Below, piece by piece: positions 27,023 to 37,129 of a stretch of DNA of 64,000 nucleotides. Location: positions 124,001 through 188,000 of the forward strand of contig CANMIX010000006.1 of NCBI GenBank assembly GCA_947497985.1, read 5' to 3'. Under the pieces are notes generated by a model. That model was not told the DNA's origin. It searched no databases and saw nothing but the letters and a program-made list of their open reading frames with translations. A program made the position numbers and the translations under genes. This DNA is from an uncultured Paracoccaceae bacterium. Lineage in GTDB: Bacteria; Pseudomonadota; Alphaproteobacteria; Rhodobacterales; Rhodobacteraceae. How positions within the stretch are numbered: position 1 is the stretch's first letter; every line of letters starts with the position of its first letter.

Positions 27023-28245
27023 TGGACGGCTCCAAGTTTGACGACGGCAGCGTCGACGCCCTGAGTGGCGAACAGAAAATCCGTAACTTCAACATCAACT
27101 TCGGTCCTCAGCACCCGGCGGCACACGGCGTGTTGCGTCTGGTTCTGGAACTGGACGGTGAAATCGTGGAACGCTGCGACCCGCACGTGGGTCTGTTGCA
27201 CCGCGGCACCGAAAAGCTGATGGAAAGCCGCACCTACCTGCAGAACCTGCCCTATTTCGACCGCCTCGACTATGTGGCGCCGATGAACCAGGAACATGCA
27301 TGGTGTCTGGCGATTGAAAAACTCTGTGGCGTGGAAGTGCCGCGTCGAGGCTCGCTGATCCGGGTGCTTTACTCCGAAATCGGCCGTATCTTGAACCACA
27401 TCCTGAACGTGACCACCCAGGCGATGGACGTGGGCGCGCTGACTCCACCGCTGTGGGGTTTTGAGGAACGCGAAAAGCTGATGGTGTTCTATGAGCGGGC
27501 CTGTGGCGCGCGTCTGCACGCAGCTTATTTCCGTCCCGGCGGTGTTCATCAGGATCTGCCTGATGATCTGCTGGACGACATCGAACTGTGGGCGATTGAA
27601 TTCCCCAAAGTGCTCGAAGACATCGACGGCCTGTTGACCGAAAACCGGATCTTCAAACAGCGGAACTGTGACATCGGTGTTGTGACCGAAGACGACATCC
27701 AGAAATATGCGTTTTCTGGCGTCATGGTGCGTGGTTCCGGTCTGGCATGGGACCTGCGTCGTGCGCAGCCTTATGAATGCTATGACGAGTTTGATTTCCA
27801 GATCCCGGTTGGTAAGAACGGCGACTGCTATGACCGTTACCTGTGCCGTATGGAAGAGATGCGCCAGTCGCTCTCGATCATCCGTCAGGCTATCCAGAAG
27901 CTGCGCGAAGCCACAGGCGACGTGATGGCGCGTGGCAAACTGTCTCCGCCGAAACGCGGCGACATGAAAACCTCGATGGAAAGCCTGATCCACCACTTCA
28001 AACTTTATACCGAAGGTTTCCACGTGCCTGCCGGTGAAGTTTACGCAGCGGTCGAAGCGCCCAAGGGCGAGTTTGGCGTTTATCTGGTTGCAGATGGCAC
28101 CAACAAACCTTATCGCGCCAAGCTGCGCGCACCGGGCTTCCCGCATCTTCAAGCCATGGATCACATGGCCACTGGGCACCAGCTGGCTGACGTTGCTGCC
28201 ATCATCGGCACCATGGATATCGTATTTGGGGAGATCGACCGCTAA
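27019..28245 (+). CDS. nuoD: NADH-quinone oxidoreductase subunit D (49 kDa)
   Basis: Forms the quinone-binding pocket with NuoB and is related to hydrogenase large subunits; 408 aa. Motifs: [19 protein letters not shown] (about residue 30, quinone-pocket His), [14 protein letters not shown] and the C-terminal [17 protein letters not shown] 27019 overlaps the nuoC stop (ATGATGA); the next codon is also ATG, so either may be used. It overlaps nuoE by one base. Confidence 0.96.
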   Translation: MMDGSKFDDGSVDALSGEQKIRNFNINFGPQHPAAHGVLRLVLELDGEIVERCDPHVGLLHRGTEKLMESRTYLQNLPYFDRLDYVAPMNQEHAWCLAIEKLCGVEVPRRGSLIRVLYSEIGRILNHILNVTTQAMDVGALTPPLWGFEEREKLMVFYERACGARLHAAYFRPGGVHQDLPDDLLDDIELWAIEFPKVLEDIDGLLTENRIFKQRNCDIGVVTEDDIQKYAFSGVMVRGSGLAWDLRRAQPYECYDEFDFQIPVGKNGDCYDRYLCRMEEMRQSLSIIRQAIQKLREATGDVMARGKLSPPKRGDMKTSMESLIHHFKLYTEGFHVPAGEVYAAVEAPKGEFGVYLVADGTNKPYRAKLRAPGFPHLQAMDHMATGHQLADVAAIIGTMDIVFGEIDR

Positions 28246-29387
28246 TGCTGCGCCGTCTGCACTCTGAACAACCCGAAAGCTTTGCCTTCACACCCGCCAA
28301 CCAGGCCTGGGCTGATGCGCAAGTGACCAAATACCCCGAGGGGCGTCAGGCATCCGCCGTGATCCCCCTGTTGTGGCGCGCACAGGAACAAGAAGGTTGG
28401 GTCAGCAAGCCTGCGATCGAAGCGATTGCCGACATGCTGGGCATGGCCTATATCCGCGTGCTCGAAGTTGCTTCGTTCTACTTTATGTTCCAACTGCAAC
28501 CCACTGGTTCTGTTGCGCATGTTCAGATCTGCGGCACAACGTCCTGCATGATCTGCGGCGCTGAGGATCTGATTGCGGTCTGTAAAGAAAAGATCGCGCC
28601 CAAGCCTTATACCCTCTCCGAAGATGGTAAATTCACTTGGGAAGAAGTCGAATGCCTGGGTGCCTGCACCAACGCGCCGATGGCGCAGATCGGCAAAGAC
28701 TACTATGAGGATCTGACCGCTGACGGCTTTGGCAAGATGCTCGACGATCTGGCTGCTGGCAAACTGGTGACACCGGGTCCACAAAACGGCCGTTACGCGG
28801 CTGAACCGAAATCTGGTCTGACCTCGTTGACCGAATACGACAGCGGCAAGACGCAGTATAACGCGTCGGTGCAGCTGCAGATGGACATCAAGGAAGGCGT
28901 CAAACGCATACAGGGTGACGAAGTTCCGCTGTTGACCCCATGGGTTGGCAAGGATGGCGTAGTTGCTGGTCGCGCCGCGGCTGAGCCCACGCCCAAAACC
29001 CCAGATGCGCCGAAACCTGCGGTAAAACAGGCAGCCGAAGCGAAAAAAGCTGCGGCCGAGAAGCCTGCGCCCAAGGCGGAAACTGCAGAGGTCGCCGAAG
29101 AAGCGCCCGAAACTCTGACCGCGGCCCGTGATGGCAAGGCAGATGATCTGAAGCTTTTGAAAGGCGTTGGTCCCAAGCTGGAGCAAACCCTGAACGAGCT
29201 GGGCTTCTTCCACTTTGATCAGGTTGCGGCCTGGTCCGAGGCCGAGGTGGCTTGGGTTGACAGCCGTTTGAAATTCAAAGGTCGCATCGAACGCGATGGT
29301 TGGATTGATCAGGCGAAAAAGCTGGCGGCCGGTGAAGAAACAGAATTTGCCAAAAAAGCCAAAAAAGACGGCATTTACGACGAATAA
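28245..29387 (+). CDS. nuoE: NADH-quinone oxidoreductase subunit E with C-terminal helix-hairpin-helix extension
   Basis: Residues 1-170 form the normal thioredoxin-like NuoE that holds the off-pathway 2Fe-2S cluster N1a; ligands are in [12 protein letters not shown] (about residue 98) and [10 protein letters not shown] (about 139). At 380 aa the protein is about twice the E. coli length. After a central conserved stretch comes an Ala/Lys/Pro/Glu-rich linker (about residues 243-297) and then a helix-hairpin-helix-like domain starting [20 protein letters not shown] (about 299-370). Such domains are also found on alphaproteobacterial ribosomal protein L21. The extension is typical of this bacterial family rather than a cloning artefact; its role is unknown. 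Confidence 0.94.
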   Translation: MLRRLHSEQPESFAFTPANQAWADAQVTKYPEGRQASAVIPLLWRAQEQEGWVSKPAIEAIADMLGMAYIRVLEVASFYFMFQLQPTGSVAHVQICGTTSCMICGAEDLIAVCKEKIAPKPYTLSEDGKFTWEEVECLGACTNAPMAQIGKDYYEDLTADGFGKMLDDLAAGKLVTPGPQNGRYAAEPKSGLTSLTEYDSGKTQYNASVQLQMDIKEGVKRIQGDEVPLLTPWVGKDGVVAGRAAAEPTPKTPDAPKPAVKQAAEAKKAAAEKPAPKAETAEVAEEAPETLTAARDGKADDLKLLKGVGPKLEQTLNELGFFHFDQVAAWSEAEVAWVDSRLKFKGRIERDGWIDQAKKLAAGEETEFAKKAKKDGIYDE

Positions 29388-29434
29388 ACCGCTTTGCCTC
29401 ATCAACGGGGCAGGGCATCGACAGATAGGACCAT

Positions 29435-29656
29435 GTGAGCTTGGATAAGGACGCAGCCATTGCAGCAAAAGGACGGCACATCGCGATTGTCATCGCGGCC
29501 ACCATTTGTATCTGGCTGATCCTGTCGATCTTTGTTGGCCCCGCGCTGGGGCTGCCGGGACGATACGCCTTGCTCTTTGATTTCGCGGCACTTGCGGGAT
29601 TGATTTATGCAGTGGTCAATATTTTTCAACTCTGGCGCATGCGTCAGGGCCAGTGA
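29435..29656 (+). CDS. small two-helix membrane protein in the nuo operon (DUF5337-like)
   Basis: A 73-aa protein with two predicted membrane helices (about residues 15-37 and 44-66) and short charged ends (SLDKDAAIAAKGRH, WRMRQGQ). It starts with a GTG preceded by AGGA at 4-nt spacing; the overlapping ATG at 29433 is followed directly by a stop. Size, layout and position between nuoE and nuoF match the DUF5337 proteins of Rhodobacteraceae. It is probably an accessory or assembly factor of complex I; this is inferred from position only. Confidence 0.8.
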   Translation: MSLDKDAAIAAKGRHIAIVIAATICIWLILSIFVGPALGLPGRYALLFDFAALAGLIYAVVNIFQLWRMRQGQ

Positions 29657-29681
29657 ACGAAAGAACCAAAGGTAGGCAGAC

Positions 29682-30980
29682 ATGCTGAAGGACCAGGACC
29701 GGATCTTTACCAACCTGTACGGTATGCACGAACGCACGCTAAAAGGCGCGCAGGCCCGTGGCCATTGGGACGGCACCGCTGGCCTGATCGAAAAGGGTCG
29801 TGACTGGGTTGTCCAGACTATGAAGGACTCCGGTCTGCGTGGCCGTGGCGGTGCGGGCTTCCCCACCGGTCTGAAATGGTCCTTCATGCCAAAAGAAAGC
29901 GATGGCCGCCCGTCCTATCTGGTGATCAACGCCGATGAATCCGAGCCGGGCACCTGTAAAGACCGCGAGATCATGCGCCATGATCCGCATACGCTGATCG
30001 AAGGGGCGCTGATCGCCTCTTTCGCGATGAACGCGCATACCTGCTATATCTACCTGCGCGGCGAATACATCCGCGAGCGCGAAGCACTGCAGGCGGCGAT
30101 TGACGAAGCCTATGACGCGGGCCTTCTGGGTAAGAACGCGGCGGGTTCCGGCTGGGACTTTGACGTCTTCCTGCACCACGGTGCTGGCGCCTATATCTGT
30201 GGTGAAGAAACCGCGCTGATTGAAAGCCTTGAGGGCAAAAAAGGCATGCCGCGCATGAAGCCACCGTTCCCGGCGGGTGCGGGTCTTTATGGCTGCCCGA
30301 CGACTGTGAACAACGTGGAATCCATCGCCGTTGTGCCCACCATCCTGCGTCGCGGCGCCGAATGGTTTGCAGGCTTTGGTCGTCCCAACAACGCGGGCAC
30401 CAAACTCTTTGCGATCTCTGGTCACGTCAACAACCCCTGTGTGGTTGAAGAGGCGATGTCGATCTCCTTTGAAGAACTGATCGAAAAACACTGCGGCGGC
30501 ATCCGTGGCGGCTGGGACAACCTGCTGGCTGTGATCCCCGGTGGCTCCTCGGTGCCTTGTGTGCGCGGTGAAAACATGCGCGACGCGATCATGGACTTTG
30601 ATTACCTGCGCGGCGAACTGGGCTCTGGCTTGGGTACAGCAGCGGTGATCGTCATGGATAAATCCACCGATATCATTAAAGCGATCTCGCGCCTCAGCTA
30701 TTTCTACAAACACGAAAGCTGCGGTCAGTGTACACCCTGCCGTGAAGGCACCGGCTGGATGTACCGCGTGATGGATCGTCTGGTGAAAGGCGAGGCAGAG
30801 CTGGAAGAGATCGACATGTTGTGGGATGTGACCAAACAGGTCGAAGGCCACACCATCTGTGCGCTTGGTGATGCGGCGGCTTGGCCGATCCAGGGTTTGA
30901 TCAAGAACTTCCGCGAGGAAATCGAAGACCGGATCAAAGCGCAAAAGTCGGGCCGTATGGGCGCGATGGCGGCTGAGTAA
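29682..30980 (+). CDS. nuoF: NADH-quinone oxidoreductase subunit F
   Basis: NADH-oxidising subunit at the tip of the peripheral arm, 432 aa, binding FMN and cluster N3. Motifs: [16 protein letters not shown] (about residue 50, nucleotide loop), [35 protein letters not shown] and the 4Fe-4S ligands in [18 protein letters not shown] (about 346), with the fourth Cys in HTICALGD. The ATG is preceded by a purine-rich AAGGTAGG. Confidence 0.97.
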   Translation: MLKDQDRIFTNLYGMHERTLKGAQARGHWDGTAGLIEKGRDWVVQTMKDSGLRGRGGAGFPTGLKWSFMPKESDGRPSYLVINADESEPGTCKDREIMRHDPHTLIEGALIASFAMNAHTCYIYLRGEYIREREALQAAIDEAYDAGLLGKNAAGSGWDFDVFLHHGAGAYICGEETALIESLEGKKGMPRMKPPFPAGAGLYGCPTTVNNVESIAVVPTILRRGAEWFAGFGRPNNAGTKLFAISGHVNNPCVVEEAMSISFEELIEKHCGGIRGGWDNLLAVIPGGSSVPCVRGENMRDAIMDFDYLRGELGSGLGTAAVIVMDKSTDIIKAISRLSYFYKHESCGQCTPCREGTGWMYRVMDRLVKGEAELEEIDMLWDVTKQVEGHTICALGDAAAWPIQGLIKNFREEIEDRIKAQKSGRMGAMAAE

Positions 30981-31038
30981 CAAGAAAGCGATCCGGTCCA
31001 GAAGGGACCGGGATCAGGAATTGGGGACGAGAGTCAGA

Positions 31039-31398
31039 ATGGCACGACAGCAGGCATATCGGATCGCAACAGCGATGCTCTGTGCAGCATTCGCACTGGC
31101 AAGCTGCGGCAGCGTTACATCCCGTGACAAACGTTTGCGTTTTGACGGCGTGCCATTTCGAACCTCCTCAAAAGCGCTCGACAAAAAAGTTTCGCTGGCG
31201 CGATTCCAAGTTGTGGTGAAGAACGCACTGCAATCGACCGAGGGTGCACGCCAAGCGGTTCTGCATGAGGCAACCACCTATTGCATCGAGAACTATGGTC
31301 TGTCGGATATCGATTGGCCGGTTGACCCCTTGGACCCGGAACAAGAGCTGCTCTTGGATGGGGATGATGCTGTGTACACCGGGACCTGCGACGCGTGA
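31039..31398 (+). CDS. nuo-embedded small lipoprotein 1, function unknown
   Basis: A 119-aa predicted lipoprotein: signal segment AYRIATAMLCAAFALASC with the lipid-accepting Cys at 23. The mature part carries just two more Cys (in TTYCIENYG and in TGTCDA at the C-terminus), enough for one disulfide. I chose the ATG at 31039; a TTG at 31021 is in frame but would add six residues in front of a normal signal peptide. It lies between nuoF and the DUF5333-like gene. It may be distantly related to the lipoprotein at 33890 (both have F-x-V, a central Cys helix ending in YG, and DAVYT). A role in complex I is suggested by position only. Confidence 0.72.
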   Translation: MARQQAYRIATAMLCAAFALASCGSVTSRDKRLRFDGVPFRTSSKALDKKVSLARFQVVVKNALQSTEGARQAVLHEATTYCIENYGLSDIDWPVDPLDPEQELLLDGDDAVYTGTCDA

Positions 31399-31496
31399 GC
31401 GGTTTTGCGTCATATCCCGACGCTTTGGGCGCATCGTTATTGAATAACGGTGAATTGTCGCTGCCCGCTCGTGTCTCCAAACTCAAGGAGGCATCG

Positions 31497-31904
31497 ATGC
31501 GTATTGTGACTGTATGTATGGCGTCCGCCATTGCGGTAATTGCTCCGCAATTTGCGGCAGCAAAGACCCCTCTGCGGGACGTTGCAGAGATTGAAAACCC
31601 GCTGTTTGCGGTGGCCGTGGCCAAGGAAGTGGCGGACCATTGCGACAGCATCGGAGCCCGCTACCTGAAAGGGTTGGGCGAACTGCGCCGGTTGCAGGCG
31701 CGGGCAAATGAATTGGGTTACTCGGACAAGGAAATCCGCGCACACGTGGAATCCAAGGCCGAGAAGGCACGTATGCGGGCCAAGGGCGAACGGCTTTTGG
31801 CGCAAAATGGCGTGTCTTATGACCAACCGGAAACGTTCTGTGCGTACGGTCGCGCAGAAATTAAGAACAACAGCGCGATCGGCGTTTTACTGAGGGCGAA
31901 ATAG
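31497..31904 (+). CDS. nuo-embedded exported protein (DUF5333-like)
   Basis: A 135-aa protein with a cleavable signal peptide (residues 1-22, ending QFAAA) and a mainly helical, charged mature part. It contains two cysteines (DHCDSIG and ETFCAYG) and a basic stretch KAEKARMRAKGERLL. Size and place between nuoF and nuoG match DUF5333 proteins of Rhodobacteraceae. The ATG at 31497 has AAGGAGG about 7 nt upstream; the frame open back to 31395 overlaps the preceding gene and lacks the signal peptide at its start. It is predicted periplasmic. Confidence 0.8.
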   Translation: MRIVTVCMASAIAVIAPQFAAAKTPLRDVAEIENPLFAVAVAKEVADHCDSIGARYLKGLGELRRLQARANELGYSDKEIRAHVESKAEKARMRAKGERLLAQNGVSYDQPETFCAYGRAEIKNNSAIGVLLRAK

Positions 31905-31907
31905 ACC

Positions 31908-33893
31908 ATGTCTGACCTCCGCAAGATCAACATTGACGGAAACGAGATTGAGGTGGATGGGGCGATGACCCTTATCCAGGCATGCGAAGAGGCGGGCATT
32001 GAAATCCCGCGCTTCTGCTACCACGAACGTCTGTCGATTGCCGGCAACTGCCGCATGTGTCTGGTTGAAGTTGTGGGCGGCCCGCCTAAACCTGCCGCCT
32101 CTTGCGCGATGCAGGTCAAAGATTTGCGCCCCGGTCCCGAAGGCCAGGCCCCGCAGGTGAAAACCAATTCACCGATGGTGAAAAAGGCGCGTGAAGGCGT
32201 GATGGAGTTTCTCCTGATCAACCACCCGCTGGATTGCCCGATCTGTGACCAGGGCGGCGAATGCGACCTGCAGGACCAAGCGATGGCCTATGGCATGTCC
32301 GGTTCGCGCTTCAAAGAAGGCAAACGCGCCAGCGACGATCTGGATCTGGGACCGCTGGTTGCGACCACCATGACGCGGTGCATCAGCTGTACACGTTGTG
32401 TGCGCTTCACGACGGAAGTTGCAGGTATCACCCAGATGGGCCAGACCGGTCGCGGCGAAGACGCCGAGATCACGTCCTACCTGAACCAGACGCTGCAATC
32501 GAACCTGCAGGGCAATATCATTGATCTCTGCCCGGTTGGTGCGCTGACGTCTAAACCTTATGCCTTTACTGCACGTCCTTGGGAGCTGTCCAAGACGGAA
32601 ACCATCGACGTGATGGACGCGCTGGGGTCGAACATCCGTGTGGACACCAAAGGTCGCGAAGTGATGCGTATCATGCCGCGCAACCATGACGGCGTGAACG
32701 AAGAGTGGATTTCGGACAAAACCCGTTTTGTGTGGGACGGTCTGCGCCGCCAACGTCTGGACCGCCCCTATGTGCGCGTCGACGGCAAGCTGAAGCCCGC
32801 ATCCTGGCCCGAAGCACTGGCCGCGGTTGCAGCCGCCACCAAAGGCAAAAAAGTTGCGGGTCTGATCGGTGATCTGGTCTCGGTTGAAGCCGCGTTTGCC
32901 CTGAAACAACTGGTCGAAGGTCTGGGTGGCAAAGTTGAATGCCGCACCGACAATGCGCGTTTGCCGCTTGGCAACCGTTTTGGCTACGTTGGTAACGTTG
33001 CAATCGAAGATGTGGACACCGCCAAAGAGATCATTCTGATCGGCTCCGATCCACGCGTCGAAGCACCCGTACTGAACGCCCGTATCCGCAAAGCCTGGCT
33101 GAACGGTACGGATGTCAAACTGGTGGGCCCCGCGGTTGATCTGACTTTTGACTATGAACACGTCGGGACCGACCGCGCGGCATTGGACGCGCTTGAGGTC
33201 TCGGACGAGGCGATCGTCATTGTCGGCCAAGGCGCGCTGCGTGAAGCAGACGGCCTTGCGGTTCTTGCCAAGGCTCAAAGCCTGAGCGGCAAGATGATGG
33301 TTCTGCACACGGCGGCAAGCCGCGTGGGTGCAATGGACATCGGCGCTGTGACCGAAGGCGGTGTTGCTGCTGCGGTTGAAGGGGCGGAAGTCATCTTTAA
33401 CCTTGGTGCCGACGAAGTTGAAATCGATGCCGGTGCCTTTGTGATCTATCAGGGCAGCCATGGTGATCTTGGCGCGCACCGCGCCGATGTGATCCTGCCG
33501 GGGGCCGCCTATACCGAAGAAAACGGTCTGTTTGTGAACACCGAAGGTCGTCCACAGCTGGCCATGCGTGCTGGATTTGCACCGGGAGAGGCCAAGGAAA
33601 ACTGGGCGATCCTGCGGGCCTTGTCTGCGGAACTGGACACCAAACTGCCCTACGACAGTCTGGCCCAACTGCGCAGCGCGCTGATTGCTGAGGTTCCACA
33701 TCTCGCCAAGATTGACGAGGTGATTGAGAACGAAGACGACGCACTGCCGATCGAAAAACTGGGCAAAGCGGATTTCCAATCCACGATCCGGGATTTCTAC
33801 CTGACCAACCCAATCGCACGTGCATCGCAACTGATGGCAGAGCTTTCGGCGCAAGCCAAAGCCCTGACAACTGAGCAGCTCGCAGCAGAGTGA
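31908..33893 (+). CDS. nuoG: NADH-quinone oxidoreductase subunit G (75 kDa)
   Basis: Largest peripheral-arm subunit, 661 aa, carrying one 2Fe-2S and two 4Fe-4S clusters. Ligand motifs: [20 protein letters not shown] (about residue 35), [20 protein letters not shown] (about 105, with the His ligand) and [12 protein letters not shown] (about 155), then [13 protein letters not shown]. The molybdopterin-oxidoreductase-like C-terminal half is short and lacks a cofactor, as in mitochondrial-type complexes. It starts 3 nt after the DUF5333-like gene and overlaps the next gene by 4 nt. Confidence 0.97.
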   Translation: MSDLRKINIDGNEIEVDGAMTLIQACEEAGIEIPRFCYHERLSIAGNCRMCLVEVVGGPPKPAASCAMQVKDLRPGPEGQAPQVKTNSPMVKKAREGVMEFLLINHPLDCPICDQGGECDLQDQAMAYGMSGSRFKEGKRASDDLDLGPLVATTMTRCISCTRCVRFTTEVAGITQMGQTGRGEDAEITSYLNQTLQSNLQGNIIDLCPVGALTSKPYAFTARPWELSKTETIDVMDALGSNIRVDTKGREVMRIMPRNHDGVNEEWISDKTRFVWDGLRRQRLDRPYVRVDGKLKPASWPEALAAVAAATKGKKVAGLIGDLVSVEAAFALKQLVEGLGGKVECRTDNARLPLGNRFGYVGNVAIEDVDTAKEIILIGSDPRVEAPVLNARIRKAWLNGTDVKLVGPAVDLTFDYEHVGTDRAALDALEVSDEAIVIVGQGALREADGLAVLAKAQSLSGKMMVLHTAASRVGAMDIGAVTEGGVAAAVEGAEVIFNLGADEVEIDAGAFVIYQGSHGDLGAHRADVILPGAAYTEENGLFVNTEGRPQLAMRAGFAPGEAKENWAILRALSAELDTKLPYDSLAQLRSALIAEVPHLAKIDEVIENEDDALPIEKLGKADFQSTIRDFYLTNPIARASQLMAELSAQAKALTTEQLAAE

Positions 33894-34270
33894 TCCGCGT
33901 CAGCATCATATCCCTTCTCGCGTTGGCGGGCTGCGCAGAAGCAGGCCGTCAGGCAGAGTTCACCCCCGGCTACCGGGGTGTTGAAACGCGTCTGCTGAAC
34001 GGGGATTTGGTGCAATTCAACGTTCAGATGACCGGCGCACGCGGGTCTGACGATGTTGACATGTATGCGGAATGCGCTGCGGCACAATATGCGCTGATCC
34101 GGGGCTATGGCTTCGCGCGTCATTTGCGCACAAATCTGAAACAACGTGATGGTATCTGGAGCGCGGATGCGGTCTATACCATCTCTCCTTCTCTCCCACG
34201 TGGTCTGCACACCATCGACGCCGAAGTCGTGGTCGCGGATTGCGAGGCTAACGGAATACCCACGGTGTGA
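33890..34270 (+). CDS. nuo-embedded small lipoprotein 2, function unknown
   Basis: A 126-aa predicted lipoprotein starting with a GTG that overlaps the nuoG stop (GTGA). The signal [15 protein letters not shown] gives a lipobox with Cys15. Two further cysteines are present (MYAECAAAQ and VVADCEANG). The mature part looks like an alpha/beta fold: [18 protein letters not shown], a helix ending IRGYG, and SADAVYTIS. It sits between nuoG and nuoH. Weak resemblance to the lipoprotein at 31039 is noted in the findings. Not otherwise recognised. Confidence 0.78.
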   Translation: MIRVSIISLLALAGCAEAGRQAEFTPGYRGVETRLLNGDLVQFNVQMTGARGSDDVDMYAECAAAQYALIRGYGFARHLRTNLKQRDGIWSADAVYTISPSLPRGLHTIDAEVVVADCEANGIPTV

Positions 34271-34276
34271 GGACCT

Positions 34277-35314
34277 ATGGCTGATTTCTTTAACACCCCA
34301 GGCGGCATTGCTGTTCTGATAGTGGCACAAACTCTTGCCGTTGTTGCCTTTGTCATGATCTCGCTTCTGTTTCTGGTGTACGGCGACCGCAAGATCTGGG
34401 CGGCGGTGCAGATGCGCCGGGGCCCCAACGTAGTTGGCGCATATGGCCTGCTGCAAACCGTGGCTGACGCATTGAAATATGTGGTCAAAGAGGTGGTGAT
34501 CCCGGCTGGCGCCGATCGCACCGTCTTTATGCTGGCCCCGATGGCGTCCTTTGTTTTGGCAATGATCACCTGGGCGGTGATCCCATTCAACGATGGCTGG
34601 GTTCTGTCCGACATCAACGTCGCGATCCTGTACGTCTTTGCGATCTCGTCGCTTGAGGTTTACGGCGTGATCATGGGTGGCTGGGCATCAAACTCAAAAT
34701 ACCCATTCTTGGGCTCGCTGCGTTCCGCCGCACAAATGATTTCTTATGAAGTCTCCATCGGCCTGATCATTATCGGTGTGATTATCTCCACCGGGTCTAT
34801 GAACTTTGGTGATGTGGTTCTCGCACAAGACGGATCGGCTGGATTGTTCAACTGGTACTGGTTGCCGCACTTCCCGATGGTCTTCTTGTTCTTCATCTCC
34901 TGCCTTGCGGAAACCAACCGCCCGCCATTCGACCTGCCCGAAGCGGAATCCGAACTGGTGGCCGGCTATCAGGTTGAATATTCTTCGACCCCGTTCCTGT
35001 TGTTCATGGCCGGTGAATATATCGCCATCTTCTTGATGTGCGCGCTGACCTCGCTGCTGTTCTTTGGCGGCTGGCTGTCGCCCATCCCATTCCTGCCGGA
35101 TGGCCCGTTGTGGATGGTTGCCAAAATGGCGTTCTTCTTCTTCCTCTTTGCAATGGTAAAAGCGATCACGCCGCGCTACCGCTACGACCAACTGATGCGT
35201 CTGGGTTGGAAGGTCTTCCTTCCGTTCTCCCTGGCTTGGGTCGTGTTCGTTGCCTTTGCTGCAAAATTCGACTGGTTCTGGGGGGCATACGCCCGCTGGA
35301 GCGTAGGGGGCTGA
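34277..35314 (+). CDS. nuoH: NADH-quinone oxidoreductase subunit H
   Basis: Membrane subunit joining the peripheral arm to the proton-pumping arm and lining the quinone entry; 345 aa with eight predicted helices. Signatures: [18 protein letters not shown] (about residue 36), [13 protein letters not shown] and the acidic loop [20 protein letters not shown] (about 213). The start has GAGG upstream. It is followed after one base by nuoI. Confidence 0.97.
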   Translation: MADFFNTPGGIAVLIVAQTLAVVAFVMISLLFLVYGDRKIWAAVQMRRGPNVVGAYGLLQTVADALKYVVKEVVIPAGADRTVFMLAPMASFVLAMITWAVIPFNDGWVLSDINVAILYVFAISSLEVYGVIMGGWASNSKYPFLGSLRSAAQMISYEVSIGLIIIGVIISTGSMNFGDVVLAQDGSAGLFNWYWLPHFPMVFLFFISCLAETNRPPFDLPEAESELVAGYQVEYSSTPFLLFMAGEYIAIFLMCALTSLLFFGGWLSPIPFLPDGPLWMVAKMAFFFFLFAMVKAITPRYRYDQLMRLGWKVFLPFSLAWVVFVAFAAKFDWFWGAYARWSVGG

Positions 35315-35315
35315 T

Positions 35316-35810
35316 ATGACACAGATCGATTACACCCGCGCCGCCAAATATTTCCTGCTGCAGGATTTCTGGGTCGGCTTCAAATTGGGGATGAAGTATT
35401 TCTTCGCGCCCAAGGCGACGCTGAACTACCCACATGAAAAAGGCCCGCTAAGCCCCCGTTTTCGCGGTGAACATGCGCTGCGCCGCTACCCTAATGGGGA
35501 AGAACGCTGCATTGCTTGTAAGCTTTGCGAAGCGGTTTGCCCGGCGCAGGCGATCACCATTGACGCGGAACCCCGCGAAGACGGCAGCCGCCGCACCACG
35601 CGTTATGACATCGACATGACCAAATGCATCTACTGCGGCTTCTGCCAGGAAGCCTGCCCGGTGGACGCGGTTGTCGAAGGGCCAAATTTCGAATTCGCAA
35701 CTGAAACCCGCGAAGAGCTGTTCTACGACAAAGAAAAGCTCCTTTCGAACGGTGAGCGTTGGGAAGCAGAGATTGCGCGCAACCTCGAACTGGATGCGCC
35801 TTACCGATGA
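35316..35810 (+). CDS. nuoI: NADH-quinone oxidoreductase subunit I
   Basis: Ferredoxin-like subunit carrying clusters N6a and N6b, 164 aa. Two CxxCxxCxxxCP motifs are intact: [16 protein letters not shown] (about residue 64) and [16 protein letters not shown] (about 103). The N-terminal amphipathic part ([19 protein letters not shown]) packs against NuoH. Its stop overlaps the next start (ATGA). Confidence 0.97.
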   Translation: MTQIDYTRAAKYFLLQDFWVGFKLGMKYFFAPKATLNYPHEKGPLSPRFRGEHALRRYPNGEERCIACKLCEAVCPAQAITIDAEPREDGSRRTTRYDIDMTKCIYCGFCQEACPVDAVVEGPNFEFATETREELFYDKEKLLSNGERWEAEIARNLELDAPYR

Positions 35811-36214
35811 CCGACCCCAAGAACCCATTTGAGGCCATGATGGCCCAGGCACAAGAGATGGCCAAAGCGCTGAACCCAGCGCTGGAAGACTTCTCGCCGA
35901 AGGGGTTCGAAGGGCTTTGGCCCACCATGCCCAAAGAGGTCATGGAAATGATGTTCGGCAACACCGTCAACAAAGACGGGTTGGATGCCAAGACCCGGCT
36001 GCTGCTCACACTGGCCGGTTTGATTTGCCAAGGCGCACAGGCGGATGCCGCCCTGCGTCAGACCGTGCGCCATGCCATTGAGGCTGGCGCGAAGAAACAA
36101 GAGATCGTTGAAACGATCGGACAGATGTCGGTTTTTGCCGGCATTCCGGCCATGAACCGGGCGCTCGACTTGGCGCAAGAGGTCATGGACGACAAAAGGG
36201 ACGATGAGACATGA
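35807..36214 (+). CDS. carboxymuconolactone decarboxylase-like protein in the nuo operon
   Basis: A 135-aa helical protein. Its core [20 protein letters not shown] (about residue 62) followed by [20 protein letters not shown] and the helix [17 protein letters not shown] fits the CMD/AhpD-like fold. The CxxC pair of AhpD-type peroxidases is absent; there is a single Cys. A 4-nt overlap at both ends couples it to nuoI and nuoJ. The enzymatic role is unknown, and a decarboxylase function should not be assumed from the family name. Confidence 0.82.
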   Translation: MTDPKNPFEAMMAQAQEMAKALNPALEDFSPKGFEGLWPTMPKEVMEMMFGNTVNKDGLDAKTRLLLTLAGLICQGAQADAALRQTVRHAIEAGAKKQEIVETIGQMSVFAGIPAMNRALDLAQEVMDDKRDDET

Positions 36215-36813
36215 GCGTATTTGCCTTTTACCTCTTCGCCATAAGCGCCATCACCGGCGGGCTGTTCACTGTGATCAGCCGCCAGCCGGTCCATTCGGTG
36301 CTGTGGCTGATCCTGGCCTTTCTCTCCTCGGCCGGGCTGTTTGTGCTCCTTGGGGCGGAATTTGTCGCTATGCTGCTGATCATCGTTTACGTCGGTGCGG
36401 TGGCGGTGCTCTTCCTCTTCGTGGTGATGATGCTGGATGTGGACTTTGCCGAGCTGAAGGCCGAGATGGCAAAATACATGCCGTTGGCGTTGCTGATCGG
36501 GCTTGTGATCCTGATGCAATTCGTCATTGCCTACGGCGCATGGGAGACCGCACCAGGAGCCGGCGAATTGCTGGCGCAACCTGCGCCGGTCGACAAACAC
36601 AACACTGAGGCCTTGGGCCTTATCATCTATGATCAATATTTCCTTCTGTTCCAGCTTGCGGGTTTGATCCTGTTGGTTGCCATGATTGGCGCCATCGTTT
36701 TGACCCTGCGCCATCGCCAGGACGTCAAACGCCAGAATGTTCTGGCCCAGATGTACCGCGACCCGGCCAAAGCCATGGAGCTGAAAGACATCAAACCGGG
36801 GCAGGGGCTTTGA
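36211..36813 (+). CDS. nuoJ: NADH-quinone oxidoreductase subunit J
   Basis: Membrane-arm subunit with five predicted helices, 200 aa. Family segments: [20 protein letters not shown] at the N-terminus, then [20 protein letters not shown] and [20 protein letters not shown] (about residue 50), which includes the conserved helix-3 Tyr/Glu region. The hydrophilic tail ends [12 protein letters not shown]. It is coupled to the CMD-like gene by ATGA. Confidence 0.96.
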   Translation: MSVFAFYLFAISAITGGLFTVISRQPVHSVLWLILAFLSSAGLFVLLGAEFVAMLLIIVYVGAVAVLFLFVVMMLDVDFAELKAEMAKYMPLALLIGLVILMQFVIAYGAWETAPGAGELLAQPAPVDKHNTEALGLIIYDQYFLLFQLAGLILLVAMIGAIVLTLRHRQDVKRQNVLAQMYRDPAKAMELKDIKPGQGL

Positions 36814-36817
36814 GAAC

Positions 36818-37123
36818 ATGATCGGTCTTGAACATTATCTTACCGTCGCGGCGACACTGTTCGTCATCGGCATCTTCGGGCTCTTCCTGAACCGCAAGAA
36901 CGTCATCATCCTGCTGATGAGCATCGAACTGATGCTCTTGGCAGTGAACATCAACTTGGTTGCCTTCTCTTCTTTCTTGGGCGATCTGGTTGGGCAGGTC
37001 TTTACCCTGTTCGTTCTGACCGTGGCGGCCGCCGAGGCTGCAATTGGTCTGGCGATCCTGGTCTGCTTCTTCCGTAACCGCGGCACTATTGCTGTCGAAG
37101 ACATCAACGTGATGAAGGGCTAA
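36818..37123 (+). CDS. nuoK: NADH-quinone oxidoreductase subunit K
   Basis: Small proton-channel subunit, 101 aa, three helices. The two membrane glutamates typical of NuoK are present in [15 protein letters not shown] (about residue 36) and [14 protein letters not shown] (about 72). It starts 4 nt after nuoJ. Confidence 0.97.
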   Translation: MIGLEHYLTVAATLFVIGIFGLFLNRKNVIILLMSIELMLLAVNINLVAFSSFLGDLVGQVFTLFVLTVAAAEAAIGLAILVCFFRNRGTIAVEDINVMKG

Positions 37124-37129
37124 GGCGTC

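Noticed and set aside
28242-29468. A 408-codon antisense frame over nuoE
   Set aside because: The Ala/Lys/Glu-rich linker of NuoE read backwards gives a long open Phe/Gly/Arg-rich frame; no domain is recognisable and no start signal is present.
26932-33854. Several antisense open frames of 400-560 codons across nuoC-nuoG
   Set aside because: They lie opposite well-identified complex I genes, result from strong GC bias at third positions, and show no family motifs.
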